Positions 53,822 through 62,782 of a DNA stretch of 64,000 nt are shown one piece after another. Numbering within the stretch: position 1 is the stretch's first letter; every line of letters begins with the position of its first letter. The notes below the pieces were generated by a model. That model saw nothing but the letters and a program-made list of their open reading frames with translations. It did not search any database and was not told the DNA's origin. This DNA comes from Closterium sp. NIES-65. Lineage: Eukaryota > Streptophyta > Zygnematophyceae > Desmidiales > Closteriaceae. A program made the translations under genes and the position numbers. The stretch spans positions 2,085,001 to 2,149,000 of the forward strand of contig CANXME010002409.1 of NCBI GenBank assembly GCA_948144175.1, read 5' to 3'.

Positions 53822-54550
53822 ATGGCTACCCCCAATGTCCTCGCCTTTGACGCTGAGGGCAGAGCCATTGACTTTGACGTGTGGGTAGACGACCTACTGC
53901 TTTTCCTACAGTGCGACAGAGCTGACGGACTCTCTCTCTTTGATCTCACTTCTGGTGCCTCTCCCGCCCCTGCTGCTACTGAGGATGCCACTGTTCGCTC
54001 ACAGTGGGCCACACGCGATGCTGCTGCACGTCTTGCTGTGCGTCGCCACCTCCCTCCCGCTGAGCGTGCGCACTTTGGGTCGTACAAGAGTGCTAAGACC
54101 TTGTACGACGCCGTTATCGCACGCTACTCCACCCCTGCCACTGCTGCACTGAGCCGCCTCATGCTCCCGTACCTCTTTCCCGACCTTGCTGCTTTTGCCA
54201 CAGTCGCCGACCTCATTACCCACCTGCGCACTAGTGACGCTCGCTTCCGCGCTGCACTTCCTGCTGAGTTCTGCGCCAAGAACCCCCCCCCCCAGTACTT
54301 CACTCTCTACTACATTGTCACCCGCCTCCCTGACTCCCTTCGCGGAGTCAGGGACGACCTACTCGCAGTCTGCCCCACCACTCTCACTGTCGAGATCCTC
54401 GAGAAGTCCCTCCTCGCAGACGAGAAGAGCATTCTCGCTGTAGGGGCCTCTCGTGGTGACCCGCGCACCCCCATCTTTGAGGGGTGTTCCCCCTCCCCCC
54501 CTCCTGCCCTCTGTCGCCTCTGCTGCTACGGCCGACCTTGTTGGTTTTGA
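53822..54550 (+). pseudogene. Copia-3 gag (frameshift near its end)
   Basis: ATG at 53822 starts MATPNVLAFDAEGRAIDFDV, the capsid-type gag shared with Copia-2 (AHFGSYKSAKTLYDAVIARY, YIVTRLPDSLRGVRDDLLAV). In the C run after EGCSPS (near 54490) the frame slips by one base, so gag ends at 54550 while the ancestral gag-pol frame continues from 54453 as LPSVASAATADLVGFESFGA. Confidence 0.92.
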
Positions 54551-57500
54551 GTCGTTCGGAGCGGCGTCTGCCCCCAGCGGGAGACGTCGCTCTGGCAAGA
54601 GCAAGGGGGGCAGGGGCGGTGGTGGAGGCGGCGGGGGCGGTGGAGGCGGAGGTAGAGGCAGCGGCGGAGGTGAGGGTGGTATCGGGAGTAGTGGCGGGAG
54701 TGGAGGTGTCGGCCGAGGCAGTGGAGGCGGGGGCGGCAGCGGCGGTGGTAGTGGGGGTGGAGGCGGAGGCGGCGGTGGCGGCGGCGACGGTGGGAGTGGC
54801 GGTGGCGGTGGAGGTGGTGGCGGCGGCAGCGGAGGAGGCGGCGGAGGTCGTGGCGCGCCGAGGAGGAGTGGCTCCGGTGGTGGTCAGCGCCAGCAGCAGC
54901 AGCGTGGTCAGGAGACCCTCTCCCCGCAGCAGCTCTGTGAGTGGTACTCTGCGCGTCAGCGGGGTGGGGGTACTGGTCCGTGCACTTACGTCCTGCGCAC
55001 TGGCGACCGTGCGGGTGAGCAGTGTGGTGGTCCACACTCCACCCAGCGTTGCTTCGGCCGCCTGACTGACGCTTGGCGCCGCCAGTTTCCTGACGCCTCT
55101 GAGATCCCTCGCTGGGACCAGCTGTCTAGGGCTGGAGTAGCTATCTTTGATCTTGAATTTGATGCTATTCTTGCTGCTATGTATGCTGTGACTATTAGTG
55201 AGGAGGGTGACTGTTACCGGTGTTTCCCGCCCGACCCGGGCATTGGTACTGCGGCTCTAGGTGCTGTTGAGGCTGCTGCTCCAGGTGCTGGTGAGGCTGT
55301 TGCTCTAGGTGCCAGTGAGTCTGAGTCCTCAGATGCTGGTGAGTCTGCTCTCTCACGTACTATGTCGACTTCACCCTCTCTCACTTTCACTCTTGACTCC
55401 GGGGCGTCTCGCTCCTTCTTTCGAGACCGCACCACACTCACGCCGCTTAGTCGGCCAGTGGCGGTCTCCTTGGCAGACCCCTCTGGGGGTCCTGTTTTGG
55501 CTCGCTACTCCACTGTCCTGCCGTGCCCTGCGGTCCCGTCTGGCGCCCTGTCCGGTCTCTACCTCCCCTCGTTCTCTACGAACTTGGTGGCGGGTGCTGA
55601 CCTACAGGATGCAGGGGTTGACCAGTTCACCCCTGCGCGCCGACGAGTCACCCACTGCACGGACGCGGACACGGGTCGACACCTGACCACATTCACACGT
55701 GGTCCAGGGTCGAGCCTGTACACACTCACTGTTCCGTCTCCTTCTCCTGCGTCTGGTCAGGTAGCTGCGTCGGGTCAGGTGTTTGCTGCAGCGTCCAGGT
55801 CTGGTCCTGAGTCTGCCCCCTGCTCGTGTCGCCTCCTGTCCCACGAGACCCTCCTGTGGCACCACAGGATGGGTCACCCCTCCCTGCCTCGTCTCCGGGG
55901 CATGGCCTCTCGCCTTCTTGTCTCTGGCCTTCCCCGGTCCCTCCCTCCCCTTCCTCCGGGGCTTGGCCCTCCCTGTGTCCCCTGTGTCGAGGGTCGCCTG
56001 CGGGCTACCCCTCACTCCTCGCCGTTCCCTCCGACGGAGGCCCCGATGCAGACGCTTCACATGGACGTGTCGGGCCCAGCCCGCGTCCGTGGACAGGGTC
56101 ACGAGCGCTACTTCCTGCTGGTGGTTGACGACTACACGCGTTACACCTCAGTCTTCCCCTTGCGCAGCAAGGGTGAGGTTACTGAGGTGTTGATCGACTG
56201 GATCCGCGCAGCTCGTCTCCAGCTCAGGAAGAGCTTCGGCTCACACTTTCCTGTTTTCCGCCTGCACTCGGACAGAGGCGGAGAGTTCTCCTCCGGCCTT
56301 CTGCGAGCCTACTGTCGGGCACGAGGCATCCGCCAGACCTTCACGCTTCCGGACTCTCCACAGCAGAATGGGATTGCTGAGCGCCGCATCGGCATTGTCA
56401 TGGACGTCGCCCGTACGTCCATGGTGCATGCGGCTGCCCCCCATTTTCTGTGGCCGTTTGCGGTTCGGTACGCCGCGCATCAGATCAACCTTCACCCCAG
56501 GGTCTCTCGGCCCGCGATGTCCCCAGTCTTGATGTGGACGGGGAAGGTTGGCGATGCGTCGGCGTTCCGTGTCTGGGGATCTCGGGCGTTTGTCCGCGAC
56601 TTGTCTGCGGACAAGCTGTCCCCTCGTGCTGCTCCCTGTGTCTTCCTTGGCTTCCCCCCTGACGCCCCAGGGTGGCAGTTCTACCACCCCTCCTCTCGTC
56701 GTGTTCTGTCCTCCCAGGACGTCACGTTCGACGAGTCAGTCCCCTTCTACCGCCTCTTCCCCTACCGCACTCCTTCCCTCCCCCCTCCACCGGACTTCCT
56801 TGTGCCGGTTCCCCCCCCGGTAGACCCCCTCCCCCCTCAGGTTCCTGCTCCCTCAGGTGTGTCCCAGGTAGACGCCGTTGACCCGGTCGAGGTTACTGGT
56901 GACTCTGGTGCTGCTGCGGGTGCTGGGCCTGGGGGTGCTGCCTCTGGGGGTGCTGTGCGCGGGGGTGCCAGGCCTGGAGGTGCTGCTACTGGGGGTGCTG
57001 AGCCTGGGGGTGCTGAGACTGGAGGTGCTACGCCTTGGGGTGCTGAGCCGGGGGGTGCTGTGTCAGGAGCTGCTGAGCCTGGGGGTGCTGAGTCTGGAGC
57101 TGCTGCGCCGGGGGGTGCTGTGTCTGGAGCTGCTGAGCCTGGGGTTTCTCCTGCTGCTGCGTCTCGCCGGGAGCCCCTCTCTCCACAGGAGCTGCGCGAG
57201 TGGTTTGCTCGCCGCTGGAGGCATGCTGTTGGAGCTGGAGCTTCTTCGACTGTCGAGGGTGCTGGTCCTGCCGGTCCCGGAGCTGCTGGGCCTGCGGGTC
57301 CTACTGGAGCTGGAGCCGCTGAGGGTGTTGGTGCTGAGACAGCTGCTGTCTGTCCTGGCGGTTGTTCTGGTGTTGGTGCTGCTGGAGGTCCTGCTACTGG
57401 AGGTGCTAGTGGCGCTGGTGCTGTCGCTGAGGGTGCTGGTGCTGTACCTGCTGAGTCTGGAGTTGCCGCGCGGCCTCGGCCGTACTTCGTTCCGCTCCTG

Positions 57501-57818
57501 CAGCAGGTTCTTGGTCTTTCTCCTCCGGTAGAGTGTCCACAGCCTGTCCAGTCGCAGTCCCTGTTGGAGCCTTCCTCTCCACTGCCTGCTCCCTCTCCTT
57601 ACACTGGTCCTACTGGAGGTCTTGCTGAGCGTCGTGAGCCTGCGTCTCGTCCTGCGTCGCCCGTTCGTGCTGCTCGCACTAGTGGTCGCGGTTCGCGTCA
57701 GCGTCCTCCTCCTGTCCCTGGCACGCACCGGATGTCTTTGCGTCCGTCCACTGCTCCTCTGCGTGCCCCTTTGCCTTCTCCTCCTGAGTCCTCTCTTCCT
57801 GCGCTTGCCGACCCTTAG
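54453..57818 (+). CDS. Copia-3 pol 5' part: zinc motif, protease, integrase
   Basis: Gly-rich tract, then CTYVLRTGDRAGEQCGGPHS and TQRCFGRLTDAW (zinc-knuckle-like), protease LDSGASRSFF, integrase zinc motif and core (WHHRMGHPS, MDVSGPARVRGQGHERYFL, VVDDYTRYTSVFPL, SPQQNGIAERRIGI), and a long Gly/Ala repetitive linker. It ends at TAG 57816-57818, where Copia-2 has GAG (DPESDSL). Confidence 0.93.
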   Translation: MVTRAPPSLRGVPPPPLLPSVASAATADLVGFESFGAASAPSGRRRSGKSKGGRGGGGGGGGGGGGGRGSGGGEGGIGSSGGSGGVGRGSGGGGGSGGGSGGGGGGGGGGGDGGSGGGGGGGGGGSGGGGGGRGAPRRSGSGGGQRQQQQRGQETLSPQQLCEWYSARQRGGGTGPCTYVLRTGDRAGEQCGGPHSTQRCFGRLTDAWRRQFPDASEIPRWDQLSRAGVAIFDLEFDAILAAMYAVTISEEGDCYRCFPPDPGIGTAALGAVEAAAPGAGEAVALGASESESSDAGESALSRTMSTSPSLTFTLDSGASRSFFRDRTTLTPLSRPVAVSLADPSGGPVLARYSTVLPCPAVPSGALSGLYLPSFSTNLVAGADLQDAGVDQFTPARRRVTHCTDADTGRHLTTFTRGPGSSLYTLTVPSPSPASGQVAASGQVFAAASRSGPESAPCSCRLLSHETLLWHHRMGHPSLPRLRGMASRLLVSGLPRSLPPLPPGLGPPCVPCVEGRLRATPHSSPFPPTEAPMQTLHMDVSGPARVRGQGHERYFLLVVDDYTRYTSVFPLRSKGEVTEVLIDWIRAARLQLRKSFGSHFPVFRLHSDRGGEFSSGLLRAYCRARGIRQTFTLPDSPQQNGIAERRIGIVMDVARTSMVHAAAPHFLWPFAVRYAAHQINLHPRVSRPAMSPVLMWTGKVGDASAFRVWGSRAFVRDLSADKLSPRAAPCVFLGFPPDAPGWQFYHPSSRRVLSSQDVTFDESVPFYRLFPYRTPSLPPPPDFLVPVPPPVDPLPPQVPAPSGVSQVDAVDPVEVTGDSGAAAGAGPGGAASGGAVRGGARPGGAATGGAEPGGAETGGATPWGAEPGGAVSGAAEPGGAESGAAAPGGAVSGAAEPGVSPAAASRREPLSPQELREWFARRWRHAVGAGASSTVEGAGPAGPGAAGPAGPTGAGAAEGVGAETAAVCPGGCSGVGAAGGPATGGASGAGAVAEGAGAVPAESGVAARPRPYFVPLLQQVLGLSPPVECPQPVQSQSLLEPSSPLPAPSPYTGPTGGLAERREPASRPASPVRAARTSGRGSRQRPPPVPGTHRMSLRPSTAPLRAPLPSPPESSLPALADP

Positions 57819-59717
57819 TCGGACTCTCTTCGTGCTGCCAGTCCTACTGTCACGCGTCTCCTTGCTACTGTCGTCACTGACCCCTCGTTTGAGTCCACTG
57901 CTGCGTCTGCCCTTGTCGCTGAGCTCGTCGACTTTGCTGCTCGCTGTCGTCTAGACTACGCTGCTAGTCTTGTTGCTGAGTCTGCGTCTGACTGTCCTCC
58001 GTCCGTCGGGGGTGACTGTGCTCTTGGCACGGACGTCCTAGAGGACAAGCAGGAGGAGTTACAGTGTCTGGCGGCTGCTTCACCTCATCTCGCGTCTGTA
58101 CTTCTTGCTCCTGAGGGAGACCCGGATGCACTAGACATCCCGACTCCGCGCTCTTACGCGGAGGCCGTAGAGGGTCCCTACTCCTCTCAGTGGCAGGCAG
58201 CTATGGATGCAGAGATGGCTTCCTGGAAGTCCACAGGCACCTACGTTGACGCAGTTCCCCCTCCTGGGGCGAACATCGTCAGTGGCATGTGGATCTTCAG
58301 GGTGAAGCGGCCGCCGGGCTCTCCACTTGTCTTCAAGGCGCGGTACGTTGCTCGTGGCTTCAGTCAGCGGCAGGGAGTTGACTACTTTCAGACCTTCTCT
58401 CCCACCCCGAAGATGACCATTCTTCGGGTGCTGCTGCACATAGCCGCTCAGCGCGACTACGAGCTTCACTCTCTCGACTTCAGCACTGCGTTCCTGCAGG
58501 GTAGCTTGCACGAGGAGATCTGGCTGCGCCGTCCACCTGGCTTCACTTGGACTTTCCCTCCTGGCACCCAGTGGAGCCTCCGTCGGCCAGTCTACGGTCT
58601 CCGCCAGGCACCGCGTGAGTGGCACGACACACTGAGGACTACGCTTGCGGCTCTTGGGTTTGCTCCTTCTACTGCTGACCCGTCGCTGTTTCTGCGCACC
58701 GACACTTCTCTGCCGCCGTTCTACAACCTCGTGTACGTCGACGACTTGGTCTTTGCCACAGCGGACACTGCTGGACTCGCCTACGTGAAGTCCGAGCTGC
58801 TGAAGAGACACACGTGCACTGACCTGGGTGAACTGCGCAGCTACCTTGGCTTGCAGATCACTCGGGACAGAGCACGCCGCACCATTACCTTGACTCAGTC
58901 ACACATGGTGCAGCAGGTCCTTCAGCGCTTCGGCTTCACGTACTCCTCGCCTCAGGCCACTCCTCTGTCTACTCGCCACTCGCTCTCAGCTCTGCCTTCG
59001 GATGAGTCCGTAGAGTCGAGTGGCCCGTACCCAGAGCTTGTTGGCTGCCTCATGTACCTGATGACCTGCACACGACCTGACCTTGCATACCCTCTGAGCA
59101 TTCTTGCACGCTATGTTGCTCCTGGGAGACACCGACCAGAGCACATGGCTGCAGCGAAGAGGGTGTTGCGCTACCTGTGCAGTACGTCGGGCATGGGGCT
59201 AGTGCTTGGAGGGCGGAGTCCAGTGGTCCTTACAGGGCACGGGGACGCTTCTTGGGCTGACGACCAGGCTACGCAGCGGTCGTCACAGGGTTACACCTTC
59301 AGTCTTGGTTCCGGCTCTGTCTCGTGGCGGGCTACTCGCTCGTCTTCGGTTCTCAGCTCCAGTTGTGAGGCTGAGATCTACGCTGGGGCCATGGCTGCAC
59401 AGGAGCTTCGCTGGCTCACCTACCTGCTGACTGACCTTGGAGAGCCGCCTCGTTCTCCTCCAGTGCTGTACGTAGACAACAAGGCCATGCTGGCCTTGTG
59501 TCGAGAGCAGCGTCTGGAGCACAGAACGAAGCACATTGCTCTTCGCTACTTCCTTGCTCGTGAGCTGCAGCAGCGTGGACAGTTGCGGCTTGCGTACGTG
59601 GCCTCTGAGGCCAACACTGCTGATCTGTTCACCAAGGCACTCGCGCCTTGTGACCATCAACGCCTCTGCACCCAGCTGGGTCTTGTGCCTGTCTTGCCTC
59701 ACTTGCTCTCCTCTTGA
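57819..59717 (+). CDS. Copia-3 pol 3' part: reverse transcriptase and RNase H
   Basis: Continues in the same frame after the TAG to TGA at 59717. RT: STGTYVDAVPPPGANIVSG, FKARYVARGFSQRQGVDYFQ, DFSTAFLQGSLHEEIWLRRP, YVDDLVFA. RNase H: GDASWADD, SSCEAEIYAGAMAAQELRWL, VDNKAML, ANTADLFTKAL. All catalytic acidic residues that can be recognised are present. Apart from the one TAG and the gag slip, this copy is intact. Confidence 0.93.
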   Translation, partial: SDSLRAASPTVTRLLATVVTDPSFESTAASALVAELVDFAARCRLDYAASLVAESASDCPPSVGGDCALGTDVLEDKQEELQCLAAASPHLASVLLAPEGDPDALDIPTPRSYAEAVEGPYSSQWQAAMDAEMASWKSTGTYVDAVPPPGANIVSGMWIFRVKRPPGSPLVFKARYVARGFSQRQGVDYFQTFSPTPKMTILRVLLHIAAQRDYELHSLDFSTAFLQGSLHEEIWLRRPPGFTWTFPPGTQWSLRRPVYGLRQAPREWHDTLRTTLAALGFAPSTADPSLFLRTDTSLPPFYNLVYVDDLVFATADTAGLAYVKSELLKRHTCTDLGELRSYLGLQITRDRARRTITLTQSHMVQQVLQRFGFTYSSPQATPLSTRHSLSALPSDESVESSGPYPELVGCLMYLMTCTRPDLAYPLSILARYVAPGRHRPEHMAAAKRVLRYLCSTSGMGLVLGGRSPVVLTGHGDASWADDQATQRSSQGYTFSLGSGSVSWRATRSSSVLSSSCEAEIYAGAMAAQELRWLTYLLTDLGEPPRSPPVLYVDNKAMLALCREQRLEHRTKHIALRYFLARELQQRGQLRLAYVASEANTADLFTKALAPCDHQRLCTQLGLVPVLPHLLSS

Positions 59718-60117
59718 CTTTACTTGTACTGTGACATATATATACCTGCTCTTGCTTGTCTAGTTTTATATATATATGTCTGTACTCCTGCATGTGAACT
59801 GGCCTCTGGCCCTGCTCTTGTGCTCGGACTGTGTGGTGACGTTGTGATCCACCCTGAGCTTGCTCTGCTTTGCTTTACTTGACTGGTCTTGTGACCCCTT
59901 GTTCTCCCCCACTTTGCCTATGGGGGTGTGTCTGATTGATATGACATAGTTGCTGTAGGCTATAGTGGGGTAGCACATATGGGGTACAGGGTTTCTAGGG
60001 TTGTATTTGTACCCAATCTTTCCTTAGTCATTCCATCCCTGTTCACTTGTTTCACAGTTTCGCTGCCTAACTGGCGGAAAGTTGGGGCCTCGAAGGCCAT
60101 GGTAAGCGGTGCGGCGA

Positions 60118-60335
60118 GTCACCAAGGTGCATCCCTAACGCATGCCTTACCTATGGGGGTTTTATTTTTGCCCGCGGGCAGCATAATCCAGAACTTAACT
60201 AAACTTCGCTTGAAGGTTGTGATAACAATAAAACAGATCGCGGTTCACGCGATCATAGGCTCGCCACGTGGCAAAAATAAACCAAACCGCGCTTCCGTGG
60301 GATTGAGCGAAATTCTCAGTAGAGTGCCGCATGGC
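60118..60335 (+). repeat. Dispersed repeat, copy 2
   Basis: Matches the reverse complement of 35930-36187 (GCATCCCTAACGCATGCC, TTTTTGCCCGCGGGCAGC, GTGATAACAATAAAACAGAT). It lies between Copia-3 and the gypsy LTR. Noncoding. Confidence 0.8.
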
Positions 60336-60359
60336 AGGCACATACATTGTACTGTACAG

Positions 60360-60727
60360 TGTATCACACGAAGCCGTACGCCATCTGTTACGAGTGCAAT
60401 TGAGTGAACGAACGAGAATTGCACTATCGAAGCAAGAATACAATGAGCGAGGGCGTGAGCGAAGAATATATAGCGAAACTACAGTGGTAACGGTAGTGGT
60501 CTGTGGTAGTCGCGCGACGAGCCTGGGACTGAGGTTGGGAAAGTGTCGAGGCGTAGGCCCGGAGCGCGGGTTACCAGCCGAGCCGTGAGGTTGGGATGCG
60601 ATGTGCGAAAAATGGCGGGATGATTGTCGATGCGATGATCGCGAGTGGTAACGGTGCTGACTGAGGTGCTACACTGATGTACGCGTTGAGCAGGGATGCG
60701 AAGTAAGGAAAAGGGATTTTCCTTACA
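60360..60727 (-). repeat. Gypsy 3' LTR
   Basis: 368 bp, TGTAAGGAAAATCCC...GTGTGATACA on the minus strand, with TG/CA ends. The G-rich polypurine tract AGGAGGGGGGGGTAG precedes it and a TATATA (60467-60472) lies inside. Confidence 0.85.
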
Positions 60728-60756
60728 CTACCCCCCCCCTCCTAAGGAGGTCCTTC

Positions 60757-61350
60757 TTACGAAAGTGTCTGGACATCTTTGAAGTTTCGGTTTTGCAGAT
60801 ATTCGGTGAGGACAGGGTGGTTTTCAATTCTGTCCAGGGGAACCCTGTTGTCCTCGGTAGGTGTACGGTCTTTCCAGCGGATCAGGAACTCGATCTTTCG
60901 GGCTCCTCGGGGGTCGCGAACTCTGTGACTCAGGATTTTGTCGGGGGTGATGATTGGTTCGGATGGTGGTCGTGCCATGCTGGATGGTCGGTGTCGTGGG
61001 AGTTGGCCGGTGGATGGTACGTAAGGGCGAAGCAAGCTGACGTGGAACGAGGAGCTGACGTACCAGTCAGCAGGGAGGAGGAGGTGCGCGGTGACAGGTG
61101 TGATCATGTGGCTAATTCGAAATGGCCCACAGTATCGGGGGCGGAGTTTTGGAGTGATGGGCAGGCGGAGGTTTTGAGTGTCGAGTAAAACGAGGTCGTC
61201 AGGCTGATAAGTGACAGGTCTGCGGTGGCGGTCGGCGTTGCGTTTAGTGATGATGTTCGATTTTTTAATTGCTTCTGCTGCCCTGGTCCGTGCTGCTTGC
61301 AAAATCTCGGCAAAATGTTGCGCACGTGGAACGGGGTTGTCGGGGTTGTC
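60757..61350 (-). pseudogene. Gypsy integrase C-terminus with chromodomain
   Basis: Reads HFAEILQAARTRAAEAIKKS, DDLVLLDTQNLRLP, PKLRPRYCGPFRISH, SSFHVSLLRPYVP and the chromodomain-type end IEFLIRWKDRTPTEDNRVPL to TAA at 60757. The chromodomain is expected to steer integration through chromatin marks. It is out of frame with the upstream part because of the internal deletion. Confidence 0.92.
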
Positions 61351-61360
61351 GGGAACGTGG

Positions 61361-61380
61361 AACCCTAAACCCTAAACCCC
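61361..61380. repeat. Interstitial telomere-type repeat at a deletion junction
   Basis: AACCCTAAACCCTAAACCCC, two and a half plant-type telomere units, lies exactly where the gypsy integrase core should be. An imperfect tandem (GGGGTTGTC) adjoins it. Confidence 0.9.
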
Positions 61381-61384
61381 CGGC

Positions 61385-62707
61385 TGGTAACCCCGTGACG
61401 AAGTCCATCGTCACTTGTTGCCAAGCACGCTCTTGAGGTGGGATTGGTTGTAATTGTCCCGCCGGCCGCTTCCTGGTTGACTTCATGAGCTGGCAAGTGG
61501 GACACGATGCCACGTGTCGTTGCACGTCGGTCAACATTTCAGGCCAGTAATAGTACCGCTGCAGCTGCTGCCGTGTTTTCTCTACTCCGAAATGTCCCGA
61601 GGTAACTCCGTCGTGTGCCTCCTGTAACAGTAATTCCCGTAGTAGTGTGTACCCTGGTACCCAGATGCGGTCGGTTCCAGCTTTTACGTAATAGACTCCC
61701 TTGGCTGCTGCGAATTGCTGCGAGTTTCCTCCTGTGAAGAATGGGTCTGTTTGATATTCGTGGGTAAATAGTCCTGTCAGTAGCGGACTGGTCTGGGCGA
61801 GTAGTATCGCATGGATCTGGGCAGTGGGGCGGGTCAGTGCGTCGGCGATATTGGAGGCTCCTTTTTTATAGGTGACCGTATAATGGAACTTCGACTCGAG
61901 GAAGTCGAGCCACCGAATCTGTCGTGGGTTGAGGTGGAGCTGTGCACGGAGGTACTGTAGGGATCGATGGTCTGTCCGTACTGCCACGTCTGCGCCGGTC
62001 AAGTAGCAGCGCCACACTTTGAATGCATGCACGATCGCGAGCATTTCGCGGTCGTGTATCGGGTAATTTCGCTCAGGCGGATGCAGTTTGCGTGATTCGT
62101 AGGCGATGGGTTGGAGGCCGTTGCCGAAGTCCTGTAACAGTACGGCTCCGATGGCGATGTCGCTCGCGTCTGTAACAACCTCGAAGGGGCGATGTGGGTC
62201 AGCGATGCGTAGGACGGGTGGTGAACAGAGAACAGTTTTCAGGGCAGAGAAGGCAGCATGCTCTTTCTCCCCCCACGTAAAAATGACCCCCTTACGCAGT
62301 AAATCTGTGAGTGGGGCTGTTAAGCGTGCCATGTCGGGGACGAACCGACGGACGTAATTAACGAACCCTAAAAAACTCTGCAGTTCCGTGATGTTCGTCG
62401 GGGGATGCCACGCGTTGACAGTATCCAGCTTCTTAGGGTCGATTTCAACTCCAGCCTCCGAAATAACGTGTCCTAAAAATTCTAGCCTGTCCCGAAAAAA
62501 CTCGCACTTGGAGCCCTTGGTGAGTAACCGATGTTCCGCTAAAATTTTAAAAACTGCTTCGAGATCGACTAAGTGCTGCTGCTTGTCCCGACTGTAAACG
62601 AGAATGTCGTCAAGGTAAACTATCACGCATTTATCTAAAAGTGGCCTAAACGCCTCGTTCATGGTCATTTGAAATGTGGCGGGCGCGTTGGTCAGCCCGA
62701 AAGGCAT
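61385..62707 (-). pseudogene. Gypsy RT, RNase H and integrase zinc domain
   Basis: RT palm from MPFGLTNAPATFQMTMNEAF through IVYLDDILVYSRD (LDD for catalysis) and the thumb (SFLGFVNYVRRFVPDMARLT). RNase H follows: VVTDASDIAIGAVLLQ, REMLAIVHAFKVWR, TDHRSLQYL, NIADALTR. The integrase zinc domain (HDGVTSGHFGVEKTRQQL, CPTCQLMKSTRKRP) runs into VTMDFVTGLPAG, the start of the core, and then stops at the telomere-like filler. A 25-nt insertion (62727-62751) disrupts the frame just before MPFGLT. Confidence 0.95.
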
Positions 62708-62782
62708 TACCGTATACTCGAATTGTCAGAATGTTATCTTATGCTCTAGACCCGTACCTAGTTCTAAATGTTGTCTTGGCGC

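Larger units (their letters stand above)
52671..60056 (+). mobile_element. Copia-3: Ty1/copia retrotransposon
   Basis: 128-bp LTRs (52671-52798, 59929-60056; TGTC...TTTCACA, differing only near the first ten bases) with 5-bp duplication GTTTC (52666-52670, 60057-60061). Primer-binding site TGGTATAGAGCGG. The LTRs and leader are unrelated to those of Copia-2, but the RT/RNase H half is about 95% identical to it by eye. Confidence 0.98.
60360..62782 (-). mobile_element. Ty3/gypsy chromovirus, truncated by Copia-4
   Basis: Minus-strand remnant with a 3' LTR (60727-60360), a polypurine tract, integrase C-terminus with chromodomain, integrase zinc domain, RNase H and the RT palm. Upstream parts are cut off by Copia-4 at 62783. 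The integrase catalytic core is missing (see 61360). Confidence 0.93.

Noticed and set aside
61361-61380. Chromosome end or telomere
   Set aside because: Only about 2.5 units, with retrotransposon sequence continuing on both sides.
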